This document shows positions 1 through 12,350 of a DNA stretch of 64,000 nt, one piece after another (the stretch's first letter is position 1; every line of letters starts with the position of its first letter). The notes beneath the pieces are model-generated. The model was given only the letters and a program-made list of their open reading frames with translations. It had not been told where the DNA came from and ran no database searches. Made by a program: the position numbers and the translations under genes. Source of the DNA: Madurella fahalii (lineage: Eukaryota; Ascomycota; Sordariomycetes; Sordariales); assembly GCA_029876055.1 (NCBI GenBank), contig CM056874.1, positions 8,494,001 to 8,558,000 on the forward strand, given 5' to 3'.

Positions 1-544
1 TGGAAACAAGATAAAATTTCTCTTTCCCCCCCCCCCCACCCCTCTCTTCATGGGCTCTTTGTAGGTCTGACTGCGGATTCTAGGGCCCAAACCCAAGTCG
101 GCAGGTGGGGAAACTGGAATAGTGAGGATCGCCATTCCGCGATTGGCCGAGCCATGGCGTGGCATTCCAGGATGGGATCCATGCTTCTCAGTTTGCCAAA
201 CCATTACCAAACCCGTTCTCGGGGCTCAAACGCCCGCGCCCTTCTGTTGGGACCAGAAACCAGGGTTGTGGACCGCCATCTCTGGCCCAGGGTGAAGATC
301 GGACGACAGGTTGACTTGAACATGCCAAGCCTCAACAATCATGGCTTCAGGCCGCTGACGGCTGTCCTCCTGCTCGTGGGCAAAAGGGCTCCGCCCTCTC
401 TCCCGTCTATCGCTGGCCTGACACAAATGTGATCCAGTTGCCAGATCAGTCTGCTGCCTTGGGACTGGCGTGTTGCTCTGCATCCTGCATCGGACGATCT
501 GCATCGCTTGAAGACCGAGACAACTGCCTGCGCCAATAAAAGAC
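1..544. other. Intergenic, 3' side of the zinc-cluster gene
   Basis: No coding region is recognised here. Open frames on both strands are short, overlap one another and resemble no family I know. The stretch lies downstream of the minus-strand zinc-cluster gene, so it probably holds that gene's 3' UTR. There is a C-rich run near positions 27-39. Confidence 0.5.
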
Positions 545-3318
545 CTAGGCCATTATCCGGGGCTGCCAGCCGTGTTCGAAGAGCTGGCTCACGTAGTAAT
601 ACTCGTGCTCGTAAGCGTCGCCAAGCCACAAGCCTTCCCATTCCTTTTCTGCACAAGGTAAAGCACATGCGTTAGCGCGGCCCCGGTGACTTGGTCTGCA
701 TGCCTGCAATAGCGACAACGAATCCGGACTGGGACTGCTCACTATGCTCCGCAGCGAACTGCCTGATGAAATGGACGAATGAGATGGCCTCCTCGTCGAG
801 TTCTGCCAGAGCCCGGAGATCCTGGTCCTTGCACTCGGCCGCAAACGGGTATACGGCTTTGTTGCAGTAATGAAAGTACGCTAGAAGCGTATTCGCTCCT
901 GGCTGCCAGTTAGTTGCGAGGGTTTCAAGGGCTGGCGACCTGCGAACTCACCCAGATTATATTCCTTTACGTTAGCCTCCCTCGCAAACCGACGCTGTGA
1001 CGTCCATTTTAGCCGCTGCTGCCCTCTGTCTCAGCGTACGGATGATGAAGTGGACCTACCTTCATGTCGTGCTTCTTGGCATATTCGGCATCGTGCTTGG
1101 TAATGAGGGCAATGTTGTGCAACAGGATGAACGTCACCAGGTACGTCGTCAGCCACGTCTTCTGCTTCTTCTCCTGTGTCATCTTCTGCAGCTCCTCGAG
1201 CGTCCTCCGACGAAGCTGGGGCTGGATTTGATGGATTAAAACCGAATCGATCTGTGCTCCCATCACCGGCGGCAGTGGTATCTTCCCGTAAAGCGGACTG
1301 CCCTTGTCTTTGACCACATCCCGCGGCATGTCCAATGTGTCGTCTCCTACAATCTCGAATGACTTGGTTGTCAGCCGGACCGACATCCAGAGATCGAGCG
1401 TGCTGAGTAGGAGTTTCTGCTCCAGCTCAGGCGTTGAGGGATCCATCGCCGTCTTCATGGCAAGGGCATACGTCTTCCGGAGCAGCTTGTCGCGCGACCT
1501 CAGCAAATTATTGCAGCAATCAAGCAGGCCAAGCTTGATATACTCGTCGAGGGCGGCTTTGGCGCCCTCCATGTCGACAATGGCATACGGTGGGATTTCA
1601 ACCTCGTTCTTCTTGCCGTTCGACGACACCCAGGATCGCTTTAGCCTGTCGCCCGCTTGAGGCTGAAATTGTCGAACCCGCAGCCGAACCGATTTGCCCG
1701 TGTAGCCCTCCGTGACGTGGATAATTCTCACCCGAGGTGAGTCCCAGCTCCCTATATCATCCATGACGCTATCTTTCCAGCGGTCGGTCCATTTCCATTC
1801 TTGTTCCTTGACCTGGCCGGGCTTGAAAAGCTTCACATCCGTGATCTTCCAGCGCAAGCAACTGAGCCGATACACCCTCGTGGTGGTCGCGATTTTTTTG
1901 CATGACAAACATGGGCCCTTATCGTCTTCGGGATCGAGATTGCACTATCAAAATGTTAGAGTCCGATTCATACCTTTGTGACACGCGCGGTACAGACTTG
2001 CCGGGGCCGGCAACGCGTGGGGTGGCGAGCACTTACCCGGATCCGCTGCATTCGACATCGAATGCAACTGCCCATCTTCCTAGTACGAGCAGTTTTCTCC
2101 CGCTGGTCTTGATCTCTGAACGGCCCTCGCTTCGCTGGAAGCGTTCTTTGAGGAGGGAAGAAGTCATAAACCGCGGGTCCCTCCTGAACGCCTAAGCTCC
2201 CAGCTCCTTTGGCATCGAAACTTGGCAGCGACTGAAAAGTTGGAGGAGGATTCGTGAAGGTTTTGGGGCCTCTGTAAGGTGAGGGTTCACCACTAACAGG
2301 ATACGCACTCGACATAGGGCTTGTCTGCAGTGGTGAGCTCGTGATGCACGGTTGACTTTGTATCCCCTGAGCTCCTACGCTACGGGGGCTATCCGATATG
2401 CCGTCGTACTTGGCGACTGGAGAGGTCTCTGGATAGACCATTTCCTCCCCCCTGGTAGCAGGCTGGGCCTCCATGACTTGAGTAGGCCGCAGCGAAGGGT
2501 AGCCGGACAGATACTGGGTCATTAGCGCAGGATCACCGCAGGCGAAAAGGGTGGCTGGATCCGGGGTGATGGGCGTGGAGATCAGAGAGTCTTGACCCTG
2601 AGGCTGCATGGACAACATGGAAGTGTCTACGGAAGGTGGTCTGCGACTATCGTAGTCATACGACTCGCCGGTAGGGAGCGGTTGGTATGCTGATAGGCTG
2701 GTAAGCAATCTTCTCGGTAGCAGGCAGGGGAGGTGGGGAGTTGGTGGCGGTGGAAGACGTACCCGGCTGAGGCTCAAAACCAGAACAAGGCTGGCACATG
2801 GAAAAGTTGGGGAAACAGTCCGCTAGCGAGGAGGGAGGCCATACGAGCGAGGTGCTGCCTTCAGAGAAGAACCCAAATGGCTCGGCAGCACCAGTACCCA
2901 CGCTGGGTCCCGGCTGGCCAGCAAGAGGAGACTTCTCCTGGCCATTCGGCGCTGAGTGATTGCTGGTATACTGTGGCGGCATGTGGATGCTCCGGTCCAG
3001 TCGTGGCTTTTTGTGAGGGTGAGGTTGTCCGTTGGTGAGGTCCAGAAGAATAGGCAACGACCAGTTAGTAGCAGAGGCAACTTGCTCCAGAAGGTACTGC
3101 TGATTGTCGGGATGGCTAGGAGCCAGGAGCTTGTCGACAGTTGTGGTGATGCTCACTCTGGTCGAGGGAGCCTGCTCCAGTATATACCGGTGAGCAGCCG
3201 ACAGGGATAGCGAGTCAGGATGGGTGACTGGTGAGGAATGGGTCAAGCCCTGGAGCGCTGGCTGTGTATAGGGGGCGTCTTCAGGGCAGTAAGCCCGACG
3301 CTTCCTGATATTATGATT
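545..3318 (-). CDS. Zn(II)2Cys6 transcription factor, fungal-specific
   Basis: Probable nuclear DNA-binding regulator with unknown targets. Exons read on the minus strand are about 3318-2763, 2689-2037, 1944-1060, 994-952, 898-743 and 648-545. All internal junctions keep frame and have GT/AG ends. Joining exons two and three completes a zinc cluster: C-X2-C-X6-C-X10-C-X2-C, then a sixth Cys 13 residues on, followed by LRWKITDVKLFK. That tail is a hallmark I recall from a fungal zinc-cluster subfamily with a PC-L-R-Y-K-I-T-D-like motif. The cluster lies mid-protein (around residue 370-410), after a low-complexity Pro/Ser/Gln-rich N-terminal half, and is followed by a roughly 350-residue domain. 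The protein ends WQPRIMA. The start is unresolved. The frame upstream of 3246 stays open (RKRRAYCPED) to a possible TAG acceptor at 3319-3320. An ATG directly before a GTAAGA donor at 3602-3604 would fit as a three-base first coding exon, but this is conjecture. Confidence 0.82.
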
Positions 3319-6300
3319 CTAGACAAGCATCATTAATCGGCGGCGCAGGTGAACGAGACGGGGAGATGGAGATGGGGTGTTTACAAAGGAGGAGTACGTC
3401 CAGACCGGTGAGACAGGCCATGGCAGGGTAGGGTACGGGGACCGGAGGGACTGAAGTAGGAAGATGGGCGTGTAAGTGACACAAGGGGTGTGTGAGAGGA
3501 AGACACGGCTCTGAAGCAGACGCAGGAGGAGCCACGAGGACGATCGGTGATTTCCACCATGCAGCCTGCCGCTGGCTCGGGGAAAGAGACAAGATTCTTA
3601 CCATGATGTTAGGCAAGTCCGAAGGGAGTGTAGACCGGGGTGTACTTGGTCGCGAGGTACCCGGTATGCAAGGGGGCGACAGGGAAGTAGGGATGCCCGG
3701 GGGGAGCGTGTAAAACAACAGAGGTGTAAGCCGCTCCAGACACATAACCGCACCCGAGGGAGGGGAAGGGGGTTCGGTGCTTGGACCACTGGCATCTCAC
3801 AAGAGCGCCATCTCTGCGAAAGCGACAAACAGGGCAGCCCGTGTGAGGAAGGGTGGGGAGCGCTGCTGCGGGCGCGACTGAAAGCGGCAGCCGGTGCAGT
3901 GGCGGATAGTGAGAGGTGAGAACGAGGCGAGGTCAGGCGGCAGGGGTTATGCTGGACAAGGCAAAGGAAACGGATAGTAGCCAAGGACGTAGCACAAGAT
4001 TTGCTACTTTTTTAGGCTGCTACCACCACCCCCAGGCCTTGCCGGGCTGCTGCTGTCGTTCGTAGCGGCTGTGGCGCCGAATAAGAGCCGCCGACACCGA
4101 TCGCTTTGTGGCGCCGTGACGAGTGGTCGGGCAGCTGCGGCGAGGGCAAGTCCGGAGCGACACAAGAAGCGCCGAAAGAACCCCCCAAAAGGGCCCCCTT
4201 CGGTAGGAATTCGAGATTGGGCCAGCGGCTGCCGGGCGCCGGGCGCTGCAAGTGATGGGCTCGTACCCGCTGCTCTCCAGGTCCGGCTCTCGTGATGGCC
4301 GGGCAATTGCGCCTGGGCGTTCTGCGAGGGAGTTCGGCCCGGGCAGGTTCGGTCGGTGGTAATACGCGCGATGTCTCGCGGCGCAGGCCAGGCGGGGGCC
4401 GTGCTTGCTGCTCGGTGGAGACAAAGGACAACCGGTGAAGAAGGCGATTGTCTCGTTCGTCGGCAAAGAATGGAATCGGTGAGCGCGTCGACGAGATGAA
4501 GTGAAGAAGAGAGATTCACCGGTCGCGGGGGAAGCCGCGGGCTGGCCCAGTTGTTGCGACCCCTTCACTTGGCTAACGGGAATGAGTGGCAGGAACGGAC
4601 GATGAGCGGAGCAACGACTAAACAGGGGACTGCAGAAGATGAAATGCGACCGGACAAGGTTGCGAAATGCAAAGAGTGGTCATCAGGCCACCAGGGGGGG
4701 ATCGAAAGAAGAGGGCGGACGGCCGATTCTTTGCTTGGCCGTCCCGCAGGCCCCCTTCTGCGTCGCACAGAGCACTCGCATCCATGACATCCCCCTCTCT
4801 ATCAACCGGCCCGCTCATATTACCGTACTGCACGTAGGGGTATGGCATCGTCGGCTCACCTCAGCACTTAGAGTCGAGTCCTGCGTCACTGGCGACCAAA
4901 GCACTGACGGACCCGTCACTTGGTGGCAGGCCAATGCTAGGATAATGTGTAACTTTGGTGCTATTGCTGGGCTCGGACGCTATACCCACCAGTTCCCTTG
5001 TCATCTTTTCGACGCTAGAACCATCCCAAGCCCGAGCGTCGCCAAGCCCACTCCAGAGCAATGTCGGTCACTCCGGCTCGGCAGCCAATCGTAGGTGTAG
5101 AAAACAGGTGCCCTTGCCATTCAGGATGTTGTGCCTGGCCCGTGGCCAAACCTGCTTTTCTAGCGCTTCAGCTAGCACTGCATCTCGGTTCTTGCCGATG
5201 CTTCGAGAAACATCAATGGAAGGTCTTGATGACGGGGAGAGCTGGCCGCTTGCCGGGAGACGTTCCCAAAAGAATTGGCCCACTACTTCCCCGTGCCCGA
5301 TGGGAAGAGGTCCCTACAGCCACATGAAGGTCAAACCGCTAACGGAATATTACGACGTTCAGCCCCAGTGGAGTTAGTGAGATGAACCCTAAAATTTCGA
5401 GGTGCTTCGAGTTCTGCCGTACTAGTGCACGTACAAAAGGGCGGCGAGCCAATGGTATCCGTTCGTCAGGAGCTCCTGATGCTCGGAGACTTCCCCGCTA
5501 GGCCTGTGCCGCAAACTCGATTCTAGCGCTCTAGGTCACTCAAGGAATCCGAGTGCGCTCGCCCCTTGCGCCAAGGGACGCAGCGGAACCAGAGGCACGG
5601 AACTTTCTCTTTTAGCTATGCAAGGATTGACGGACCACGTCAGGCCGACTTGCGGCTTACCATTCGTCCGAATGAGTCTCCCGAATCCTTGATATCGGTA
5701 CACTGCACTACAACAGTGTATGTACGTGTACTGTAGAGATGGCATCCCCGGCCCAGCATTTGCCACCCTCGGCCAGATGGATATCAGTCAGACCGGGAGA
5801 CCCTTCGTCGCACTCGCAGCTGTCTCACGTGGCCCCCACACGATCGTGTTGCCGACCCCGGCTTGCTCCCTCGGTTTCATCGGGCAGCAGAGAGAGGGAG
5901 CGTCTGCTTCCGGAGGTATCCACCTGCGCTATTCACGGCACCCGTCCAATCTCCAGGAGGCACGAGCCGGCGCGAAGAGACGGCCAAGGCACTGCACTAG
6001 ATTAGCGTTCGGCTTTTCTGCCTCGTTCAGCCCCCCAGCTGCAGCTCATTCACGAACATCGAGTTTGCATCATGGATGCAGTAGCTCCCCGTGGCCCCCA
6101 TGTGGAGAGCATGGATGGAAACCCCACCTCATCCTTCAACGTTCTTGGCAGAGGGCCGAAGAAGCTTCCAAATCTTCTTCCCCTCATTAGAATGTTTGGC
6201 TCGGCAAAGAGAGCCGACCATGTCCCCAACCCGGTGTTGGACTCTTGCTTCTACTACACTATAATGGAGACACACATGTAGTCACGCCGCATGATTGCGT

Positions 6301-9300
6301 ACCTTGGTAGCCACGTGTCGCTGATGGCTTCGATTCAAAGCGGGATGCCACAGGTAGTGTAGGCTCCTTCCAGAAGAGAAACAACAAGCATCCCGAAGGG
6401 GCGTTTCTGTGACCCACAGCGTGGCTCGACTCTCGTACTGTACAATTTCACGTCTAAAGTGTTAGAGAGCTCAGGAATGCTTTTCGAGCAATAGGTAGCT
6501 TCGTATTAGCTTCCCTGAATGATCCTTATGCGTCCTGGCAGGGGGGAAAGGCTTGGGCCCACAGCCTCTTGGCATCAAAATTACTTCCAGTAGCACCCGC
6601 GTGGTTTCTACGCTACGCAAGGACTGCCTGAATGAAGCGTGCAACGATCGCAACTGGTTCATAGACGGTAGAACAAGCTGTCACGGCTAGCCGCTTGCCC
6701 TAGAACGACACAGTTCTAGTATTATGACCTAGAAGCGTACGTTCTTCCCCCGGTCCCTGTTTTCCTAATGTTCCTCCCCTCTCTCATCATTTTTTCTTTC
6801 TTTTCTTTTTCCCCGGCCCTTCTTTTGCCCGCCGGCTTCAGGTATGTGATAGCTGCGACTGCATGCAGCAGTAATGCAATGCGAGACACGCCATCGCTCC
6901 TCTTGAACCCATCGATGTCCGCTATACAGTACACGCGTGGTGTGATTCCAGCTCGGAAAGGGGTGCTCCCCATCCAACTCGCAGGCTGCTAGAAGAGTTC
7001 TTTAATTTCGACTCCATGCACCATGCCACCTAGGCAGTCCCCCCTCAGCCGACCGCCGGGTCGACTTCCAAAAGGATCCCAGGCGGAGCAGCCTTGCAGG
7101 GTACTGTATACGTACAACGGGTGCGTCGGGAGCCTCTTCCGGCGCCTGGGGTCGATCCCCAGACTTGGGGTGCCGGGTCGAGTGAGATAATCCCCGGTTC
7201 GGGCAAACATCAACAAAACGCGGGGTACCTTATTGACAACTCCGATCCCGCCTTTCTTTGCAACACATTCAACCAATCCTTGCCACGAAAAAAGAAATCC
7301 CGCACTTCCGACACAGCAGCCTTTCTGACGACCCTTTCGTTGTCATCTCCTCGATGCGGTGACCAAATTGGGCCCCTGCTCACCGGTCAATATGGGCTTG
7401 CAGATATAGCCGGACCCGCGGGCCCAGGCTGGGCAACTGGTAATGCACAACTCTCACCGGTGCGCAAACCCCGGCTCCCCGGAACCCGGCTAAGCTCACG
7501 TTACCTACCCTCTACCTAAACCGGCGCGCAACCCTCGAATAGGTCGCCGTCGACACCGACAGAGGCGCAACTCAAGAGTCGTCGCCCGGGACGGAGACAC
7601 GCCGCTATGTGAGGCTGAACCATTAGGCCAAAGATCGGCGGGGACTCTTGACCTGCCATCCAGCGCCTGCAGTTATCCGGCCGTTGGGGTGACACCCAAG
7701 AAGGGTCACGAGTCTTAGAAACAGCGCGTACGGCACGTTAATCCGGCTGATGGCGCGGGCTTGAGTGCCTCGGTGTGGGCTACGATTTGCGGAGGTATTC
7801 CACCTGGTTGGGAGTATGTCGAAGCGCCTTGTCCACGACCGCCTTCCATCACACCTCTCTCGGATCACTAGCTTCAGGGCGTCACTACCCTTACCTGAAA
7901 CAAGTCAAACATCGCCGCTGCAAATCCCACCAAAGTTTCCATGGGTGGCCGACGCGCCAGGAGAGCTCGAGTCGACGCCTGCGTCGAGTTTGGTGTGTGG
8001 CAAGACCGTCTTATTCGGCAGGCTGCCAGCACCGTCTCATTGACGCGCCATGCATGCGTCGTTGGGGCTGTGCCCTAGGCTGTAGATACTGAGAGAGAAA
8101 AAAAAAGAGAGAGAGAAAGAGAGAAAGAGAGAGCTCCTGCGGCATTTGTATCTGGACGCTTTGAAATCCGGATGGCCACTAAGCTGAGCCCTTCTCGGTG
8201 CCAGAGAACCGATGGCCGTAGGCAAGACCACATGGTATCATGGCATCATGGACCCAGTCGATCCCTTTCCCCCCAGCCATATCGGCCTTGGCTGATGGGA
8301 GTCTAGGCCGTTGCTCAGTGGTACGGCTGGAAGGCGGACGGTAGGAATGGGCCAACAGGGATTGGGCCTGATCTGGGCAGCTCCCGTGTCCAGACGTCCC
8401 GATACCATCTCTTGGTACTCCAGCAGCGCTGCTACACTGCATTCCCCTTGAACGAAGCCGGCCGTGGCCGCCGGGCCAAGGCGGGGCGGAGCGCGCGTGT
8501 TGCGTTCGAAGATCTGGAGGGGAAACAACATCATGGGCCTGTCCCCCACGCGGACCTGCCACAGGGGACACCCCCCTGAGTGTCTCTTGGTCCCTCGGCG
8601 CTGTGCCGGTCTGGTTTTTCCCGGTCGCCACGGGTTCCCGAGGTATTGCACCTCTGCATGCGTGTTCCAGAAGTCGTTGACCAACATGGCTGTACTGTGT
8701 CCGTTGGGATTTGCTGGGCCGGGGAAGCAATGCAACTCGCGGACCGGATCCGGACTTGGCTCCCCAGCCTAGCCATGTATATACCCCAATTCGATGCGAG
8801 TAAGGGTGGAGCGTTTACTGCCGACAAACCTTAGCGCTTTCCTGACTCGGACCGGCTCTCTCTTTGCTCTTCGACCACTGACCGAGGGGAGGGGAAAAAA
8901 AAAATTTCAAAAACTCCCAGGTGGCCAGCACGAACATTCCCAACGGCAACGGCGGACTTAATACTCTTTGCTCGGAGAAAATCGCACAGGGATGGCGTCT
9001 GCTCTGTTAACGGCTCCCCCGCCAGAGCTGGCCTCCGGCCCGATAGCCCCCTTCACTCGACTGACCGATCGCTGATTCCCGGCGACGAGGAGCAAGCGGT
9101 GAGCCAATCAAATGAGGCTGAGAGTGCCTCGAGCTGCCGGAAGTCGTCTCTTGCAGATAGAAAAACGGCCTTGTTCTGCATCTGATTGCTGTCCGAACTC
9201 CATCAAACGAGCTACGCAACCAGTCTGTCCTACCGAGCGTCAAATGGCACACGACGCAGAATCGGGCACCTCCCCCGCCGCTGTTACCTTCAGACGGCTT

Positions 9301-9574
9301 GAAGAGCACTTTGTTGTCTCACGTCTATGTTGAGGAACGGAGTCCCGTAAACTGTGATGGGCCTCGAGACGGAGAGTTGCAGTCGGTGAGTACCTAGGGG
9401 CCCAATTCCCCAGCCAAACTTAGCGGGCAGCGCCTCTTTGCCTCGGGCGATTTGTGTCAGCTCAGCATCCAAGCGTCTTGTAGCCGGCTTGATGATGCGT
9501 TCGGAAATCAGGTTCACATCACATTACCCTCCTCCCGGACATTCCGCCAGAGGCTGATTTTCATCATCTGACTC
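3319..9574. other. Long stretch without a recognisable gene
   Basis: About 6.2 kb. The first 300 bp may be the 5' leader or first intron of the zinc-cluster gene (GTAAGA donor at 3601). Open frames of up to about 180 codons occur on both strands around 4004-4570, 4640-5090, 5720-6190 and 8180-8830. They overlap in several frames, as expected of GC-rich DNA, and none shows a motif, signal peptide or family resemblance. Purine-rich tracts occur at 8092-8134 and 8886-8908. I see no tRNA, rRNA or transposase. The region may hold promoters, a non-coding RNA or a diverged spliced gene. Confidence 0.45.
8092..8134. repeat. Imperfect AG purine tract
   Basis: An uninterrupted purine stretch of GAGA and A-run units sits inside the gene-poor region. 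It is a simple-sequence tract with no coding role visible. Confidence 0.7.
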
Positions 9575-9652
9575 ATGCTGCAGCTTGTGGCTGCTTCCCG
9601 AGAAGTACAGCGCAGCCCCCGTCCCGTCCGTCTATCCTCGGCAATTTCCGTC

Positions 9653-11488
9653 ATGGAGCTCAACTCAACATCGATCCACGATGTCATCCACCCCACGGCC
9701 GCCTTCTCGCAGAACCGGCCACGGGTCAAACCTCCCACGGCGGCAGACGCCGTGGGTGCCTCTTGGCTCGAGTCGCAACTCAACCCGAAGAACCGCATTG
9801 ACAGCCTTGATCCCCCTCTAAACCCGCTGTGGAGGATCGACGGATGTACTGGCCTGGGTACGCAGTATTACGCACTGCCGCTCTTCTTAGATCATGTCAC
9901 GCCGATGCGTTTCGATGTGTTTATACCAGAGGAAGCAGCTGCAGATCCCCTGCTTCGCCATCTACTCGATCTGGACGCCGCCTTCCACACGAAGGATGCC
10001 GTCAGAGTTCGGCGGCTTGGCATTTCCCGGCACATATTGCGGACCCTGCAGGCATGGACTGGAGGAACTGGCGGTATCGATGATGCCTCGGTGGCATCCA
10101 TGTACGAAAACCTACCGTTCGGTTCCCGTATCGTCTTTGAGAACCTCGATGCCAACATCCGGAATATCAAGATCACCATCGCGCCGACACATTACGTGGA
10201 GAAGCAGCTGCTTGGACTGGCAAAGTTGGACGGGAGCCTCGGACTGCCCCCAGAAAGCCTCCCCGAGGCTATTGACATCTCACGGTTGAGCATTATACAG
10301 CAGCTGCACGACAGCGTGTGCGTCGTCCGCATGCGGAAGAACGAGGGAGACGCTGCAGACCAAAGCCCCAAACATGCAGCCAGCAGGTTGTGGATTCTCA
10401 AGGCTTTGACGAGTGGCACCAAATACTTGTACACCGAACTGCGCAATCTGCTGCAGATAGAACCGCACCCTCACGTCATTTCGCGGCCCGAATATCTCGT
10501 CACAAAGTACTGCCGGTTCGGCGGTAAGACCGCCGTGGTCGGTTTCCTCCTGCCCTACCACGCAAAGGGCAGCCTCCGAGACGCGCTGCCCCTGCTGCGA
10601 ATACAGGACAACCTCACGTTAGAGATGCAGCTAAGATGGGCCACACAACTCGCATCGGGCATGCTGCACATTCGCGAGCGCGGCCGCATCTTCTACCCGG
10701 ACCTGCGCCTCGATAACATTGTCGTCTCGGCCGCTGGCGACATCGTCATGGTCGACTTTGAGCAGCGCGGCGTGTGGTGCGAGTTTGCCGCCCCCGAGGT
10801 CAACGCGCTCGAGTACGTGCGCATCCTGGCAAGCGATAAGTCAGTCGACGGCGACGGCGGCCGCGAGGGGAGGCTGGCCATTCCCGAGGCGACGCGAGAG
10901 CATTTTTCCGCCATCCTCAGCCGGCTCCTGCCCGGCTGGGAGGCGCTGCAGGCGAGCGAGGAATACGCGCCGCTTCCGCACAGCTACGCGAATTACAACA
11001 TCCCCTGGCTCTGCCTGGACGAGACGGAGCAGGAGGCTGCTGAAGTGTATATGCTTGGCCGGATCCTGTGGTGCATCTTCGAGGGCCAGAGCGCCCCGCA
11101 GCGCGCAGCTGTGTGGCAGTCGTACCGCAGGGAGCCGGATCTCGAGTTCCCCGAGTTCGTGCGGACGCCCGCCGCCGTGAGGGAGCTTATCGATCGCTGC
11201 ACACGGGGCAGGCGCCAGGTGCTGTCGAGCTTGGTCATTAGGCGCGGGAGCAAGCTGGTCCTGCGAAACAGAGAAGGCGGCGGCAGCCCCGAAGAGGTGG
11301 CCGCTGCGGCTCGGGCGTGGTGGCGGAACGAGGTGGCGGCGGCGGAGCGGTTTCTCGAGATGCGGGAGGAGAAGAGAAGCCACGGGGTGTGGAACGGGAA
11401 TTATTTTGGACGGCCAAGGCTGAGGGAGGTTTTGGATGAGTTAGAGCAGTTCTGCGGGAGGGTGAGCGCTCCTGTTGGAGAGCACTGA
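9653..11488 (+). CDS. Fungal protein-kinase-like protein
   Basis: Single-exon gene of 611 residues from the ATG at 9653; an in-frame ATG at 9575 would add 26 residues. The second half has a kinase-like fold. A candidate Lys lies in WILKAL. The catalytic-loop equivalent reads FYPDLRLDN, so the HRD His-Arg is replaced by Tyr-Pro, the Asp is kept, the usual Lys is Arg and the Asn is kept. The metal-binding DFG is DFE (VMVDFEQRG). An APE-like AAPE follows. About 260 residues precede the kinase region, with no recognised domain. The changed HRD and DFG point to a degenerate kinase or pseudokinase, as I recall in some expanded ascomycete kinase-like families. Activity cannot be judged from sequence alone. 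It is isolated, with about 6 kb free upstream. Confidence 0.8.
   Translation: MELNSTSIHDVIHPTAAFSQNRPRVKPPTAADAVGASWLESQLNPKNRIDSLDPPLNPLWRIDGCTGLGTQYYALPLFLDHVTPMRFDVFIPEEAAADPLLRHLLDLDAAFHTKDAVRVRRLGISRHILRTLQAWTGGTGGIDDASVASMYENLPFGSRIVFENLDANIRNIKITIAPTHYVEKQLLGLAKLDGSLGLPPESLPEAIDISRLSIIQQLHDSVCVVRMRKNEGDAADQSPKHAASRLWILKALTSGTKYLYTELRNLLQIEPHPHVISRPEYLVTKYCRFGGKTAVVGFLLPYHAKGSLRDALPLLRIQDNLTLEMQLRWATQLASGMLHIRERGRIFYPDLRLDNIVVSAAGDIVMVDFEQRGVWCEFAAPEVNALEYVRILASDKSVDGDGGREGRLAIPEATREHFSAILSRLLPGWEALQASEEYAPLPHSYANYNIPWLCLDETEQEAAEVYMLGRILWCIFEGQSAPQRAAVWQSYRREPDLEFPEFVRTPAAVRELIDRCTRGRRQVLSSLVIRRGSKLVLRNREGGGSPEEVAAAARAWWRNEVAAAERFLEMREEKRSHGVWNGNYFGRPRLREVLDELEQFCGRVSAPVGEH

Positions 11489-12350
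<862 letters not shown>

Noticed and set aside
4004..4568. Three overlapping minus-strand frames of 140-180 codons
   Set aside because: Open in all three frames at once, as expected of GC-rich DNA; composition is rich in Pro, Arg and Ala and there is no motif.
8179..8735. Minus-strand frames of 165-183 codons
   Set aside because: Two frames are open over the same bases, neither with a recognisable domain or splice support.
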